Source of the DNA: CAZKYX01 sp964557125
GTDB lineage: Bacteria > Patescibacteriota > Microgenomatia > Levybacterales > GWA1-39-11
Length of the DNA: 17,818 nucleotides
Reading direction: 5' to 3'
Assembly (NCBI GenBank): GCA_964557125.1
Contig: CAZKYX010000023.1
Coordinates: forward strand, 1-17,818
The notes under the pieces were generated by a model. The model made no database searches. It saw nothing but the letters and a program-made list of their open reading frames with translations, and had not been told where the DNA came from. The first letter of the stretch is position 1. Each line of letters opens with the position of its first letter. Both the position numbers and the translations under genes were made by a program. Positions 5,541 through 13,140 of the stretch are shown here, piece by piece.

Positions 5541-7415
5541 TTACCAGTATTCAGAATTTAACATGCTTGTGTCAACGGCATTGTGTTCTAATACTTCACT
5601 AGGAAGCTCGAAGATAAATCGTGAGGCAGTTGTGGTATTCCTTTGACCAAACAAAACGCGCTGCTTTGCGTGAGTTAGGAAGAGATATTCCTTTGCGCGA
5701 GTGACCCCTACATAGCAAAGTCTTCGCTCCTCCTCCAAGTCACCAAAGTCAAAAAGAGCTTGGCTATGTGGAAAAATTCCCTCCTCCATTCCGACAATAA
5801 AAACCATTTTGTATTCAAGTCCTTTGGCAGCATGCATGGTCATGAGTGTCACTGACTCATCAGGTTTTTCGTTATATTCTGAGTCTGGAAAATAATCTTG
5901 CTCAACAAGCGCAACATTCTCCAAAAATTGTATGAGGTTCTCAAATTCAAGAGCAACTGACCGTAGTTCTTTTATATTTTCAAGTCTTCCTCTGTCTTCC
6001 ATATCGTTTTCATCGTATCTGCTAAGGTAATCAGATTTTTTAAGCACCTCATCTATAATTTGAAGAGTATCTTTCGTCTCAGCGTAGTTGCCTTGTTTGA
6101 ATTCCTGCATGTACGCATCAAATTCTGCAAATTTTCTTTTTCCAAGCTTTTGTATACGTTTTAGAGCGACCATATCCAACGGATTTGAAAGCAGTGAAAG
6201 GTAGGAGAGGACATCTTTGACCTCACGTCTGTCGTAAAATCTTACGCCGCCTACGAGTTTGTAGGGAATTGCTTGGTGGAGAAATACCTCCTCTAGAGTT
6301 CTTGACTGAGCATTCATTCGGTAAAGTACAGCCACATCATTAAGAGAAAACTCAGGGTCTCTTCTTTGTGCGGTCTTAATTGCTTGAATAACAAATTCGG
6401 CCTCTTGATGCTCGTTGTTGGCCTCAAAAATAGTAATGTGCTCACCCTGCTTGTTGCTTGTCCAAAGCTTTAGAACGGGATGTGAAGCGTTATTGGCAAT
6501 AATTGAGTATGCCCCATCTAGTATGGATTGAGTAGAGCGGTAATTTTGAGAGAGTTCAAATGTTTTTGCAATCTCAAAATCCTTGTTAAATTTCTGGAGA
6601 TTTTTATAGTCTGCACCCCGAAAGCTATAAATACTTTGCGAGAAGTCGCCAACTACGCAAACATTTTGATATTTTCCACCGAGATACTTTGTCAGTTGAT
6701 ACTGGCTCTGATTGGTGTCTTGGTATTCATCAACCATAACGTAGTGAAATTTTTCCTGATATTGTTTTAATACTTCAGGTGAGGCTTTGAAGAGAGAAAG
6801 GGTTTTTAATAATAGATCATCAAAGTCTAGGGCATCTCTTTCTGCGAGCAAATTTTGGTATAACGGGTAAATTTTTGCCACGCGCTCCTGAAAATATCCT
6901 CGCGCATGTGAGGCATAGGTGGCCTCATCAACCATTTGGTTCTTTGCTGATGAAATTGATTCTAGCGCTGCTTTTGGCCTTACGTCTTTTGTGGGAATGT
7001 CTAGTATCTCAAGAGCGTCCTTTATGGTGTCTAGTTGGTCCTGCGTGTCATAGATAACGAAATTGTGAGGTATTCCAATTGCAACGCCACTTCTTCTTAA
7101 GATTCGAGCACACAACGAATGGAATGTCGAAACAACAGGTTCAGAGTTTGCGCTAATTGCGTGAAGAGCTAACATCCTAGATATCCTTTCTTTCATTTCT
7201 CCCGCTGCTTTATTCGAGAAGGTTACCATGAGAATATTTTCTGGATTTACGCTTTTCTCAAGAATTAAATATAAAACTTTATGAACTAAAACCCTTGTTT
7301 TACCACTACCTGCTCCGGCTAGTATTATCATGGGACCATCTGTTGCAATTACGGCCTTGCTTTGCTCTTCATTGAGCGAATCAAGGAGGAAATTGTATTT
7401 GTGATTGGTATTCAT
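5541..7415 (-). CDS. UvrD/PcrA-like superfamily 1A ATP-dependent DNA helicase
   Basis: 624 residues. UvrD/PcrA/Rep enzymes unwind DNA 3' to 5' in repair and replication restart. Motifs in order: Q-motif LNEEQSKAV (14-22), Walker A GAGSGKTRVL (34-43), Ia VTFSNKAAGEMKER (64-77), Ib VSTFHSLCARIL (95-106), Walker B VDEYQDTN (228-235), III GDFSQSIYSFRGA (256-268), IV LSQNYRST (288-295), V TLMTMHAAKGLEY (523-535) and VI RRLCYVGVTRAKE (564-576). All catalytic elements are present. It is shorter than PcrA/UvrD (about 720). The 2B region after NPLDMVALKR (411-420) is compressed, and the chain ends soon after motif VI without the long C-terminal tail. Motif III has DFSQ where DDDQ is common. femAB follows after 1 nt; tpiA is divergent, 39 bp away. 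Confidence 0.93.
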   Translation of the reverse strand: MNTNHKYNFLLDSLNEEQSKAVIATDGPMIILAGAGSGKTRVLVHKVLYLILEKSVNPENILMVTFSNKAAGEMKERISRMLALHAISANSEPVVSTFHSLCARILRRSGVAIGIPHNFVIYDTQDQLDTIKDALEILDIPTKDVRPKAALESISSAKNQMVDEATYASHARGYFQERVAKIYPLYQNLLAERDALDFDDLLLKTLSLFKASPEVLKQYQEKFHYVMVDEYQDTNQSQYQLTKYLGGKYQNVCVVGDFSQSIYSFRGADYKNLQKFNKDFEIAKTFELSQNYRSTQSILDGAYSIIANNASHPVLKLWTSNKQGEHITIFEANNEHQEAEFVIQAIKTAQRRDPEFSLNDVAVLYRMNAQSRTLEEVFLHQAIPYKLVGGVRFYDRREVKDVLSYLSLLSNPLDMVALKRIQKLGKRKFAEFDAYMQEFKQGNYAETKDTLQIIDEVLKKSDYLSRYDENDMEDRGRLENIKELRSVALEFENLIQFLENVALVEQDYFPDSEYNEKPDESVTLMTMHAAKGLEYKMVFIVGMEEGIFPHSQALFDFGDLEEERRLCYVGVTRAKEYLFLTHAKQRVLFGQRNTTTASRFIFELPSEVLEHNAVDTSMLNSEYW

Positions 7416-7428
7416 TAGTTGTTATAAT
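7399..7428 (+). promoter_or_regulatory. Promoter of tpiA-LCP operon
   Basis: -35 TTGTGA (7399-7404, 4 of 6), an 18-nt spacer, and -10 TATAAT (7423-7428, perfect). Transcription would begin near 7435, giving a leader of about 20 nt to the ATG at 7455. The -35 lies within the first codons of the opposing helicase gene. The -10 is the left arm of the 16-bp palindrome at 7423-7438. Confidence 0.5.
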
Positions 7429-7449
7429 TTCAATTATACGATTTGGTAA
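7421..7449 (-). promoter_or_regulatory. Promoter region of uvrD-like gene (two candidate -10 boxes)
   Basis: On the minus strand two -10 candidates are present. TATAAT (7438-7433, perfect) would start transcription near 7426, a leader of about 11 nt. TATAAC (7426-7421, 5 of 6) with -35 TTACCA (7449-7444, 4 of 6, 17-nt spacer) would start it at about 7414, that is at the ATG (7415), leaderless. The perfect box is the right arm of the palindrome shared with the tpiA promoter. No Shine-Dalgarno sequence is present. Confidence 0.45.
7423..7438. repeat. 16-bp perfect palindrome carrying both divergent -10 boxes
   Basis: TATAATT (7423-7429) and AATTATA (7432-7438) are exact inverted repeats around a 2-bp centre (TC). 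Each arm is a consensus -10 hexamer, one per strand, serving tpiA to the right and the helicase to the left. It could also be a regulator site, but AT-rich symmetry in a promoter is the simpler reading. Confidence 0.7.
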
Positions 7450-7454
7450 TCCCT

Positions 7455-8129
7455 ATGGAGAAGAAACTTATTATAGCAAACTGGAAGTCTAACAAGACAA
7501 TCGAGGAGGCAAAAGTTTTTTTGGAAGTGCTTAAAAATGCACTTCCTAATTTAGATTTATCTAATAAGGAAATTGTAATTGCACCCTCATATAGTGTCCT
7601 CTCGACTCTCAATTACTTTATTCGTCAAGATAGCCTGCCAATTTTTCTAAGTGCCCAAAATGTTTCATCTTTTCCTGAAGGGGCTTATACGGGTGAAGTT
7701 GCAGCGCGAGGTATAAAAGAGATTGCAGAGTACGTTATAATTGGTCATTCAGAGAGGAAGAGGTATCTGCACGAAAGTGATAGCGAGATACTTAATAAGG
7801 TTGATGAAGCAAAAAAGGTAGGATTAAAGGTTGTTATGTGTATCCAAAACGAAGATAGCCCCATTTATGATAAAGCTGACGTTATTGCATATGAGCCTCC
7901 AAGTGCAATTTCTACATTTGGTATTGGGAAACCAGAGGAGAGCGCTGACATTGAAAAAGTTTTGGCAAAAGTAGCACAAAAAGCTGTCGGAAAAAAACTT
8001 ATTTACGGTGGGAGCGTAAAAAAGGAAAATATAGTTGAGTACAGCAAGATAAGGAGTTGTAATGGATTTCTTGTGGGCGGTGCAAGCCTCGACCCTCACA
8101 GTTTTATTAGTCTTCTTTCAGAATGGTAA
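7455..8129 (+). CDS. tpiA: Triosephosphate isomerase, short form
   Basis: 224 residues from ATG 7455; a TTG at 7443 is in frame, but MEKKLIIANWKSNKT is the standard TPI start. The enzyme interconverts dihydroxyacetone phosphate and glyceraldehyde 3-phosphate in glycolysis. Catalytic residues are seen as N9 and K11 (NWK), H98 in IIGHSER (95-101) and E147 in AYEPP (145-149). Phosphate is bound by YGGSVKKENI (184-193) and GFLVGGASL (204-212). Two oddities stand out: the chain is about 25 residues shorter than the usual 250, and the flexible loop 6 reads EPPSAISTFGIGK instead of the usual EPVWAIGTGK. That is three residues longer, with Ser replacing the hinge Trp. 'CIQNE' replaces the usual 'CIGE'. 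The gene overlaps the LCP gene by 7 nt. Confidence 0.93.
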   Translation: MEKKLIIANWKSNKTIEEAKVFLEVLKNALPNLDLSNKEIVIAPSYSVLSTLNYFIRQDSLPIFLSAQNVSSFPEGAYTGEVAARGIKEIAEYVIIGHSERKRYLHESDSEILNKVDEAKKVGLKVVMCIQNEDSPIYDKADVIAYEPPSAISTFGIGKPEESADIEKVLAKVAQKAVGKKLIYGGSVKKENIVEYSKIRSCNGFLVGGASLDPHSFISLLSEW

Positions 8130-9256
8130 AAAAAATCGCACAAAAAAAAAGAGTTTGGCTTGCCGTTGGTGCAATTCTACTTCTGCTCATTATCCTTTTT
8201 AGAGTACAAATTCGAAGTGCCGCATCATTTTTATTTGGTGTGACAATTGATAAAAGTATTCATTTGGCGCAGGAAAAAAATACCTTCAACGTTCTTGTGA
8301 TGGGAATAGCTGGTGGCAAGCACGACGGACCAAAGTTAACCGATACAATTATCCTTGCCAATATTAATGTTTCTGAAAAGAAAATAAATTTATTCTCGAT
8401 TCCTCGCGATCTTTGGATTTCTGAATTATCTCACAAGATAAATTATGCGTACCCATTTGGCGAAGAAGAGAACAAGGGAATTGCCATGTCCAGAACCGTT
8501 GTTGAAAAAGTGACTGGTCAAAAAATAGACTACGTATTTGTAATAGATTTCGCAGGCTTTTCAAAAGTGGTAGACCATCTTGGTGGGATTGACGTGAATG
8601 TAGAAAAAACATTTCAAGACCCGCTTTATCCAATTACTGGTGAAGAAGATAATCCTTGTGGGCATACCGACGAAGAGCTGGTTAGTCTTGCAACGGTTTC
8701 GGCAGACCTAGAAGTATTGGAAGCCTTTCCCTGCCGATACAAATTGTTAAGTTTTAAAAAAGGATTTACGTCAATGGATGGAGTAACAGCTCTTGAATAT
8801 GTGCGTTCAAGACATGGAAACAATAAAGAGGGAAGTGATTTTGCACGAAGCAGACGACAACAAGAGGTGATATCTGCGCTTAAAGATAAGGCTTTTTCTT
8901 TGGGTATCATACTTAATCCGGTAAAAGTATACGGAGTATTTAATATTATTCAGGAAAATATTAATACAGATATCCAAACAGACGAATTTGATGATTTCAT
9001 AAAGCTGGCCAATAAAATGAAAACAGGCATTATTCAAAATAACGTAATAGATTATGGTGACGAAGGTGCTGATAGAAATGGACTACTCATTGAACCAAGA
9101 AGAACAGAGAAGTTTTCCTTTCAATCCGTACTGATACCACGAAAGGGAGAAAGCGATTTTACAGAAATTCATGAGTATGTTCAGTGTATTGTAGGCGGTA
9201 AGGTTTGCGAAATTGGAAAAAATTCAATTGTAATAATGCCAACTCCAACAAAATAG
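8123..9256 (+). CDS. LytR-CpsA-Psr (LCP) family glycopolymer ligase
   Basis: 377 residues. LCP enzymes move undecaprenyl-phosphate-linked glycopolymers onto peptidoglycan outside the membrane. One transmembrane helix (about 11-27) follows a short basic tail, so the domain faces outward. LCP motifs: LVMGIAGG (58-65), LTDTIILANIN (72-82) with D74, FSIPRDLWI (91-99) with R95, KINYAYPFG (105-113), DHLGGIDVNVEKTF (151-164), YVRSRH (226-231) and SDFARSRRQQEVI (238-250) with the lipid-phosphate arginines. An insertion at about 165-206 contains C179 and C204, and the C-terminal tail contains C355 and C362; both pairs could form extracytoplasmic disulfides (inference). The start overlaps tpiA by 7 nt. 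Runs of eight A (8128-8135) and nine A (8142-8150) encode the basic tail. It ends 5 nt from the opposing DUF2298 gene. Confidence 0.93.
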   Translation: MVKKIAQKKRVWLAVGAILLLLIILFRVQIRSAASFLFGVTIDKSIHLAQEKNTFNVLVMGIAGGKHDGPKLTDTIILANINVSEKKINLFSIPRDLWISELSHKINYAYPFGEEENKGIAMSRTVVEKVTGQKIDYVFVIDFAGFSKVVDHLGGIDVNVEKTFQDPLYPITGEEDNPCGHTDEELVSLATVSADLEVLEAFPCRYKLLSFKKGFTSMDGVTALEYVRSRHGNNKEGSDFARSRRQQEVISALKDKAFSLGIILNPVKVYGVFNIIQENINTDIQTDEFDDFIKLANKMKTGIIQNNVIDYGDEGADRNGLLIEPRRTEKFSFQSVLIPRKGESDFTEIHEYVQCIVGGKVCEIGKNSIVIMPTPTK

Positions 9257-9261
9257 CCCTT

Positions 9262-11421
9262 TTATCTATAGAGTTTTATAATCTTTGTATTGTTTTTTTG
9301 AAATTCTAATTCACCCAGTGTTTTAAACTTTTCTTCGTTAATATTTGGATACTTCGTTCTTTCAAGGTCTCCTATAAAAACATACGAAATATTATATTTC
9401 TTAATAAGACCAATCGTCTTTGTTGCATCATCCTCGTAAAGAGCGCGCACATCATCAAGCCTTCCAGCTGGAATAGAATATTCTCCTCTCCATAACCATT
9501 CATGTACTGTCCAGCCAAGAACTGTCGGAAGTCCCGTATTTGCAGATATTCTTCCGTAATCAGTATAAGAATCGCCTTGAGACTCAAGAATAACAGGCTG
9601 GCCAGATATATTTCTTTGTATCCATGTTATCGCTTCATAATCATCAGGGTATAGAGTTTTTATATATGAAAGTCCATTAAGTCCTCTGTAATGTTTTAGT
9701 TGGTCAAAATATGAATTAACTGCAAAGTAAGGGTAAATGAGAACGAATGATAGAAGAATAAAGAAAATGGGAAGCAGAATATACCGCTTCCATTTGTTAA
9801 GCAGATAAGAAATGATAAATGCAGAGCAAAGAGATAGCATAATAAACGCTTGATATCCAAGTTTAAACATCGTATTTGCTCTGTAATGTGCGGGATAAAT
9901 GTCTTTTGCATAAATGAATTCAGGAGTAATAATAAGTATGGTTGAAAAAAGTATAAGCAGTAAGATATATCCAAGAGTTGGGGAGATGAGTTTGCCTTTC
10001 TGTCGCATTAAATACACGATAAATAATCCAACAACTATATAAAAGAACCCGTATAAAAAGAACAGCTGCCAAAGGGGTGATTTTTGACAGTGATCTGCTT
10101 CAAAAAGAAGAGGGCCGATGGAGCCAATCTTTGTCAAAAAGCTTGGGGCACAGATAAATCCAATACCTGACACAAAAGGCTTAAAGTGAATATTAAATGG
10201 TAACGCAAAGACTATGTACCCAATAAGTGCAACTGAAATAAGTTTTATTGTTTCAAAAAAGTAGATTCTTTTCCCGCGAATACTTAGAAAAACTCTTTGT
10301 ACATTTTTTACTGGATTTTTTCCTTGTTTTTTTATTTTTTTGAAAGATAGGTTAGAGAATTTAATCAACGCTATTGCAAGAGAAAATAAGCCAAAATATA
10401 TTATGCCATCCCATGCGTTGGTCATATACATAACCGCTAGCAGGAATGAGATGAAGCCGACAGTAATGTAAGATATTCTTTTTTGTAAGAAAAGTGAGTA
10501 GATGAGAGCCAGTGTCAAGAATACAAATGGAATATCAAGAACGTGGCCATGCAAATCAGATACAACAAAAGAATATGCAGGAAATTCATGAATAGTAAAA
10601 GGAATAAAGCGGGTAGCATTTGGGTACCAATAATTATTCGGAAATTTTTCAAGATTTAATCCTAGTTTCCACAAGGGAACAGGATGCTCACCATCATATG
10701 AATTAAATAATGTATAAATCGTGTGAAGATTACCGCCAAGCGTGGTTACAATAGCTGCAAGAAGCCCTGTTAGCATACTTGTTCTTGTTTTTTTGAGTAC
10801 TGTAAAGGTGACGGTATAAACAAGTGAGAAAGCAAGCGTAACTGTAAAAGCAAATATAGTTGAAAGTAAAAGATTGTATGCAATAAAAGTTGGGACCGCT
10901 GACAATTTAATTAAGAATGCACTTGCCATATGTCCAAAGTAATAATAGTTAATAGAAAGCGGAGTAAACCACATGTCTGTTGGTGGGAAATACGTTGAGC
11001 GAAGTATCGAATTCATAAAGCCAAAGTCCATGAATTTTTCCAGTCCATGAATATCCGGCTGAAATGCTTTTATGTATGACCAAAACCAAAGTGATAAAAA
11101 GAAAAGTATTTCTTCAAATACCCAGAGAAAGAGAACGTTCTTGCTAGGAATTGAAATCTTTTTTTTTGAATAGATAAAAATAAGTCCAGTTGTTGCAATA
11201 AGCAGCAAAAGAAGCAATACCATCCGATTGAAAACGAGAAGATGCAGACTACCAAGAATAAATACAATGTATGTTAATATCGCGATTGCGATAACTTTTG
11301 AGAAAGGATATCCTAGATCTTTAAATTGAGAAAAGAACCGGGTTGTAATTGGAAAGAATATTAAACCAATCAAAAAAATATAGAACCACCACTGTGTAAT
11401 AAAAATAAAATCTTGAAACAT
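9262..11421 (-). CDS. DUF2298 (Chlor_Arch_YYY family) multi-pass membrane protein
   Basis: 719 residues, about a dozen or more hydrophobic segments spread over residues 10-600. Family hallmarks: 'GLEKFMDFGFMNSILRST' region (126-143), 'PPTDMWFTPLSINYYYFGH' region (146-164) and a C-terminal soluble tail. In the tail, 'NTGLPTVLGWTVHEWLWRG' and 'YVFIGDLERTKYP' resemble the 'G.pt..gW..HE...RG' and 'YvyvG.lEr..Y' elements. Members occur in Chloroflexi, archaea and many CPR genomes and are thought to be GT-C-like membrane glycosyltransferases, but activity is unproven. The conserved acidic residues in the first outer loop (E128, D132, D149) would be the candidate catalytic ones. It is the last gene of the minus-strand surface operon. 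Its ATG shares one base with the HAD gene's stop (TAATG on the minus strand). Confidence 0.9.
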   Translation of the reverse strand: MFQDFIFITQWWFYIFLIGLIFFPITTRFFSQFKDLGYPFSKVIAIAILTYIVFILGSLHLLVFNRMVLLLLLLIATTGLIFIYSKKKISIPSKNVLFLWVFEEILFFLSLWFWSYIKAFQPDIHGLEKFMDFGFMNSILRSTYFPPTDMWFTPLSINYYYFGHMASAFLIKLSAVPTFIAYNLLLSTIFAFTVTLAFSLVYTVTFTVLKKTRTSMLTGLLAAIVTTLGGNLHTIYTLFNSYDGEHPVPLWKLGLNLEKFPNNYWYPNATRFIPFTIHEFPAYSFVVSDLHGHVLDIPFVFLTLALIYSLFLQKRISYITVGFISFLLAVMYMTNAWDGIIYFGLFSLAIALIKFSNLSFKKIKKQGKNPVKNVQRVFLSIRGKRIYFFETIKLISVALIGYIVFALPFNIHFKPFVSGIGFICAPSFLTKIGSIGPLLFEADHCQKSPLWQLFFLYGFFYIVVGLFIVYLMRQKGKLISPTLGYILLLILFSTILIITPEFIYAKDIYPAHYRANTMFKLGYQAFIMLSLCSAFIISYLLNKWKRYILLPIFFILLSFVLIYPYFAVNSYFDQLKHYRGLNGLSYIKTLYPDDYEAITWIQRNISGQPVILESQGDSYTDYGRISANTGLPTVLGWTVHEWLWRGEYSIPAGRLDDVRALYEDDATKTIGLIKKYNISYVFIGDLERTKYPNINEEKFKTLGELEFQKNNTKIIKLYR

Positions 11422-12008
11422 TAGTTCTTTAAGTATTTTGTATATAATTCGTTAATATCTTTAATTGCCACGATGCTTTTGGGTAGCATTTTGTATTCAG
11501 ATTCTTTTTTTTGAGTGACCCAAAAAAGACTTAGTTTCTGATTTTTTTTGGAGAGGTAAACAAGTAAATCGATGTCGTCGTCTACATAGGTGTCAAGTTT
11601 TAGTTTTGCAATCGTTTTCTCTTTAAATAAGTGCGGTTGCTCATCATGGTAGTTAAAATACACACCCTTAAAATATTTATTGAGGTGATTATTTTTAATC
11701 CATTCATTCGTTCTTTTTCTTAGAAATCCGAACCGACTGGAGACAAGATAGGTGTTGCAATTTTTTTCTTTACAAATTTTCTTAAGTGCAGTAATATTTT
11801 TTTTGAGCGGCTTTCTGAATAGTGGAAGATGTGAAAGTATTCTTATATTCTGTTCAAATGTGCCAGGGTATCTATATGAAAGTTCTACATTTTTAGTTTT
11901 CTCTTTTAGAACGGCAAGTTTTCCTTTGTAAAGATAGTCAATTAGTTTTGGTGGTACCAGCGGAGGGTAATTTACAAAAACTTTGTCAAAGTCAAAACCT
12001 ATTCTCAT
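11421..12008 (-). CDS. HAD-superfamily-like phosphatase/hydrolase
   Basis: 195 residues, soluble. The four HAD motifs can be traced: I, GFDFDKV (4-10) with nucleophile D6 and acid/base D8; II, YLVSSRF (87-93) with S90 or S91; III, a Lys in HLFKEKTIAKLK (126-137); IV, YVDDDIDLL (141-149) with D144/D145 as Mg ligands. The helical cap lies between motifs I and II (about 15-80) and is rich in Lys and Pro. It resembles 5'-nucleotidase/C1-cap-type HADs of bacteria and phages. Substrate unknown; inside a glycan operon a sugar phosphate, nucleotide or lipid phosphate is plausible. It is separated from the SDR gene by 48 AT-rich nt with no clear promoter or Shine-Dalgarno, and coupled to DUF2298 by a 1-nt overlap. 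Confidence 0.7.
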   Translation of the reverse strand: MRIGFDFDKVFVNYPPLVPPKLIDYLYKGKLAVLKEKTKNVELSYRYPGTFEQNIRILSHLPLFRKPLKKNITALKKICKEKNCNTYLVSSRFGFLRKRTNEWIKNNHLNKYFKGVYFNYHDEQPHLFKEKTIAKLKLDTYVDDDIDLLVYLSKKNQKLSLFWVTQKKESEYKMLPKSIVAIKDINELYTKYLKN

Positions 12009-12056
12009 ATATGTAAATGGTTAAATAGTTGCATGGTTATATTGTTTAAAATAATA

Positions 12057-13097
12057 TTATTGGAAGAACTTCAGGACAATATCTAACAGTTTAAAATTCC
12101 AAACTGTCCTATGAGTTTTGCCTTCTTTTCCTATAAATTCCTTTCTATGTTCCTTGTACCAATCGTAGCTCTCGATAAGTATTTCTTCATTTCCTTTCGT
12201 GGGTTTGAAATGTAAAATCTTCTCTGCCTTTTTTGTACTGACGTAAGAATTTACAGGGAATGTTTTGTAATGCCATGCCACAATTGGCGTAAGATTGAAC
12301 GCTTCAAGGATTCCAAGTGCGAGTTGTGCTGGTTTTACTGGTACTGACACTATCTTTGATTTTGACTTTGCATGTTTTATAAGCGCTTGTAGATCACTTT
12401 GCCACGTACCAAAATTCTTGGCACCGGCATTAAAGATTTCTCCGCTCCTGTTTGATACAAGCGCACTTTCAATAAGGGCACACAAGTCTCTCACTTCTAG
12501 TAACTGATAGAGATTTTCACCCTTGCCTAAGATAAAAACAGGTTTATTCTGAAAAATTGCTTCAAACCATATGGTAAAAACCCCAAGTCTTTCAGGTCCT
12601 AGAAAAGTTTTTGGACGAATGATATTAACCTTTAATCCTTTCTTTTGATAAGCAAGACATAATTTTTCAGCTTGTGCCTTTGATTCACCATAGTGTCCAA
12701 TTGGATATATATTATCTGTTTCTTTTTCTGGTAACGTTCTTGGTACACCGTACATTGCGGTTGTCGAAATGAACACGAGTTTTTTTACCTTTTTTGTAAA
12801 GGAAGTTTTTAAAACTTGGCGGGTTCCATTAACATTTACATCAAAAATATATTTTCTTTCGTGATGAATTGGCAATGCAGCTGCTGCGTGTACAACGTAA
12901 TCAATATTTGAAAAAGCACTGCTCATTTCTTTCGCATTTCGAATGTCAGCCTTTACGACAGTTACTTTATTAACTAAATCTTTTGCGGTAAGGTCAGCTG
13001 TATCAAGAAGTGTGACTGAGTACCCTTTTTTAAGTAAGAAGCGAGCAAGATGGACTCCGAGAAATCCTGTGCCACCTGTGATTAATACTGTTTTCAT
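12057..13097 (-). CDS. NAD(P)-dependent extended SDR, nucleotide-sugar epimerase/dehydratase type
   Basis: 346 residues. Rossmann motif TGGTGFLG (7-14); adenine/cosubstrate segment KADIRNA (49-55); HAAAALP (70-76), equivalent to 'HlAa'; Ser/Thr of the active site in FISTTAMYG (109-117); catalytic Y136 and K140 in HYGESKAQAE (135-144); IIRPKTFLGPER (159-170), the family's 'lRp..vyGp'. Substrate is likely a nucleotide sugar, as for UDP-glucose 4-epimerase relatives; 3-beta-HSD-like members look similar, so the exact reaction is open. The C-terminal part (about 290-346) is basic and not part of the fold core. It has its own candidate promoter at the end of the upstream glycosyltransferase gene, so it may be expressed independently of the operon. 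Confidence 0.87.
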   Translation of the reverse strand: MKTVLITGGTGFLGVHLARFLLKKGYSVTLLDTADLTAKDLVNKVTVVKADIRNAKEMSSAFSNIDYVVHAAAALPIHHERKYIFDVNVNGTRQVLKTSFTKKVKKLVFISTTAMYGVPRTLPEKETDNIYPIGHYGESKAQAEKLCLAYQKKGLKVNIIRPKTFLGPERLGVFTIWFEAIFQNKPVFILGKGENLYQLLEVRDLCALIESALVSNRSGEIFNAGAKNFGTWQSDLQALIKHAKSKSKIVSVPVKPAQLALGILEAFNLTPIVAWHYKTFPVNSYVSTKKAEKILHFKPTKGNEEILIESYDWYKEHRKEFIGKEGKTHRTVWNFKLLDIVLKFFQ

Positions 13098-13111
13098 TGT
13101 TATAACGATAC

Positions 13112-13140
13112 ATTGTACTTAAAAAGTCTTCCGTTTACAA
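13112..13140 (-). promoter_or_regulatory. Internal promoter before the SDR gene
   Basis: On the minus strand: -35 TTGTAA (13140-13135, 4 of 6, overlapping the stop of the upstream glycosyltransferase), a 17-nt spacer, -10 TACAAT (13117-13112, 5 of 6). Transcription would start near 13105, giving a leader of about 8 nt, too short for a Shine-Dalgarno sequence. It would let the SDR, HAD and DUF2298 genes be transcribed apart from the first half of the operon. Confidence 0.5.

Noticed and set aside
7443..7454. TTG start for tpiA adding four residues
   Set aside because: Family alignment begins at MEKKLIIANWK; the extra residues have no support and no ribosome site precedes the TTG.
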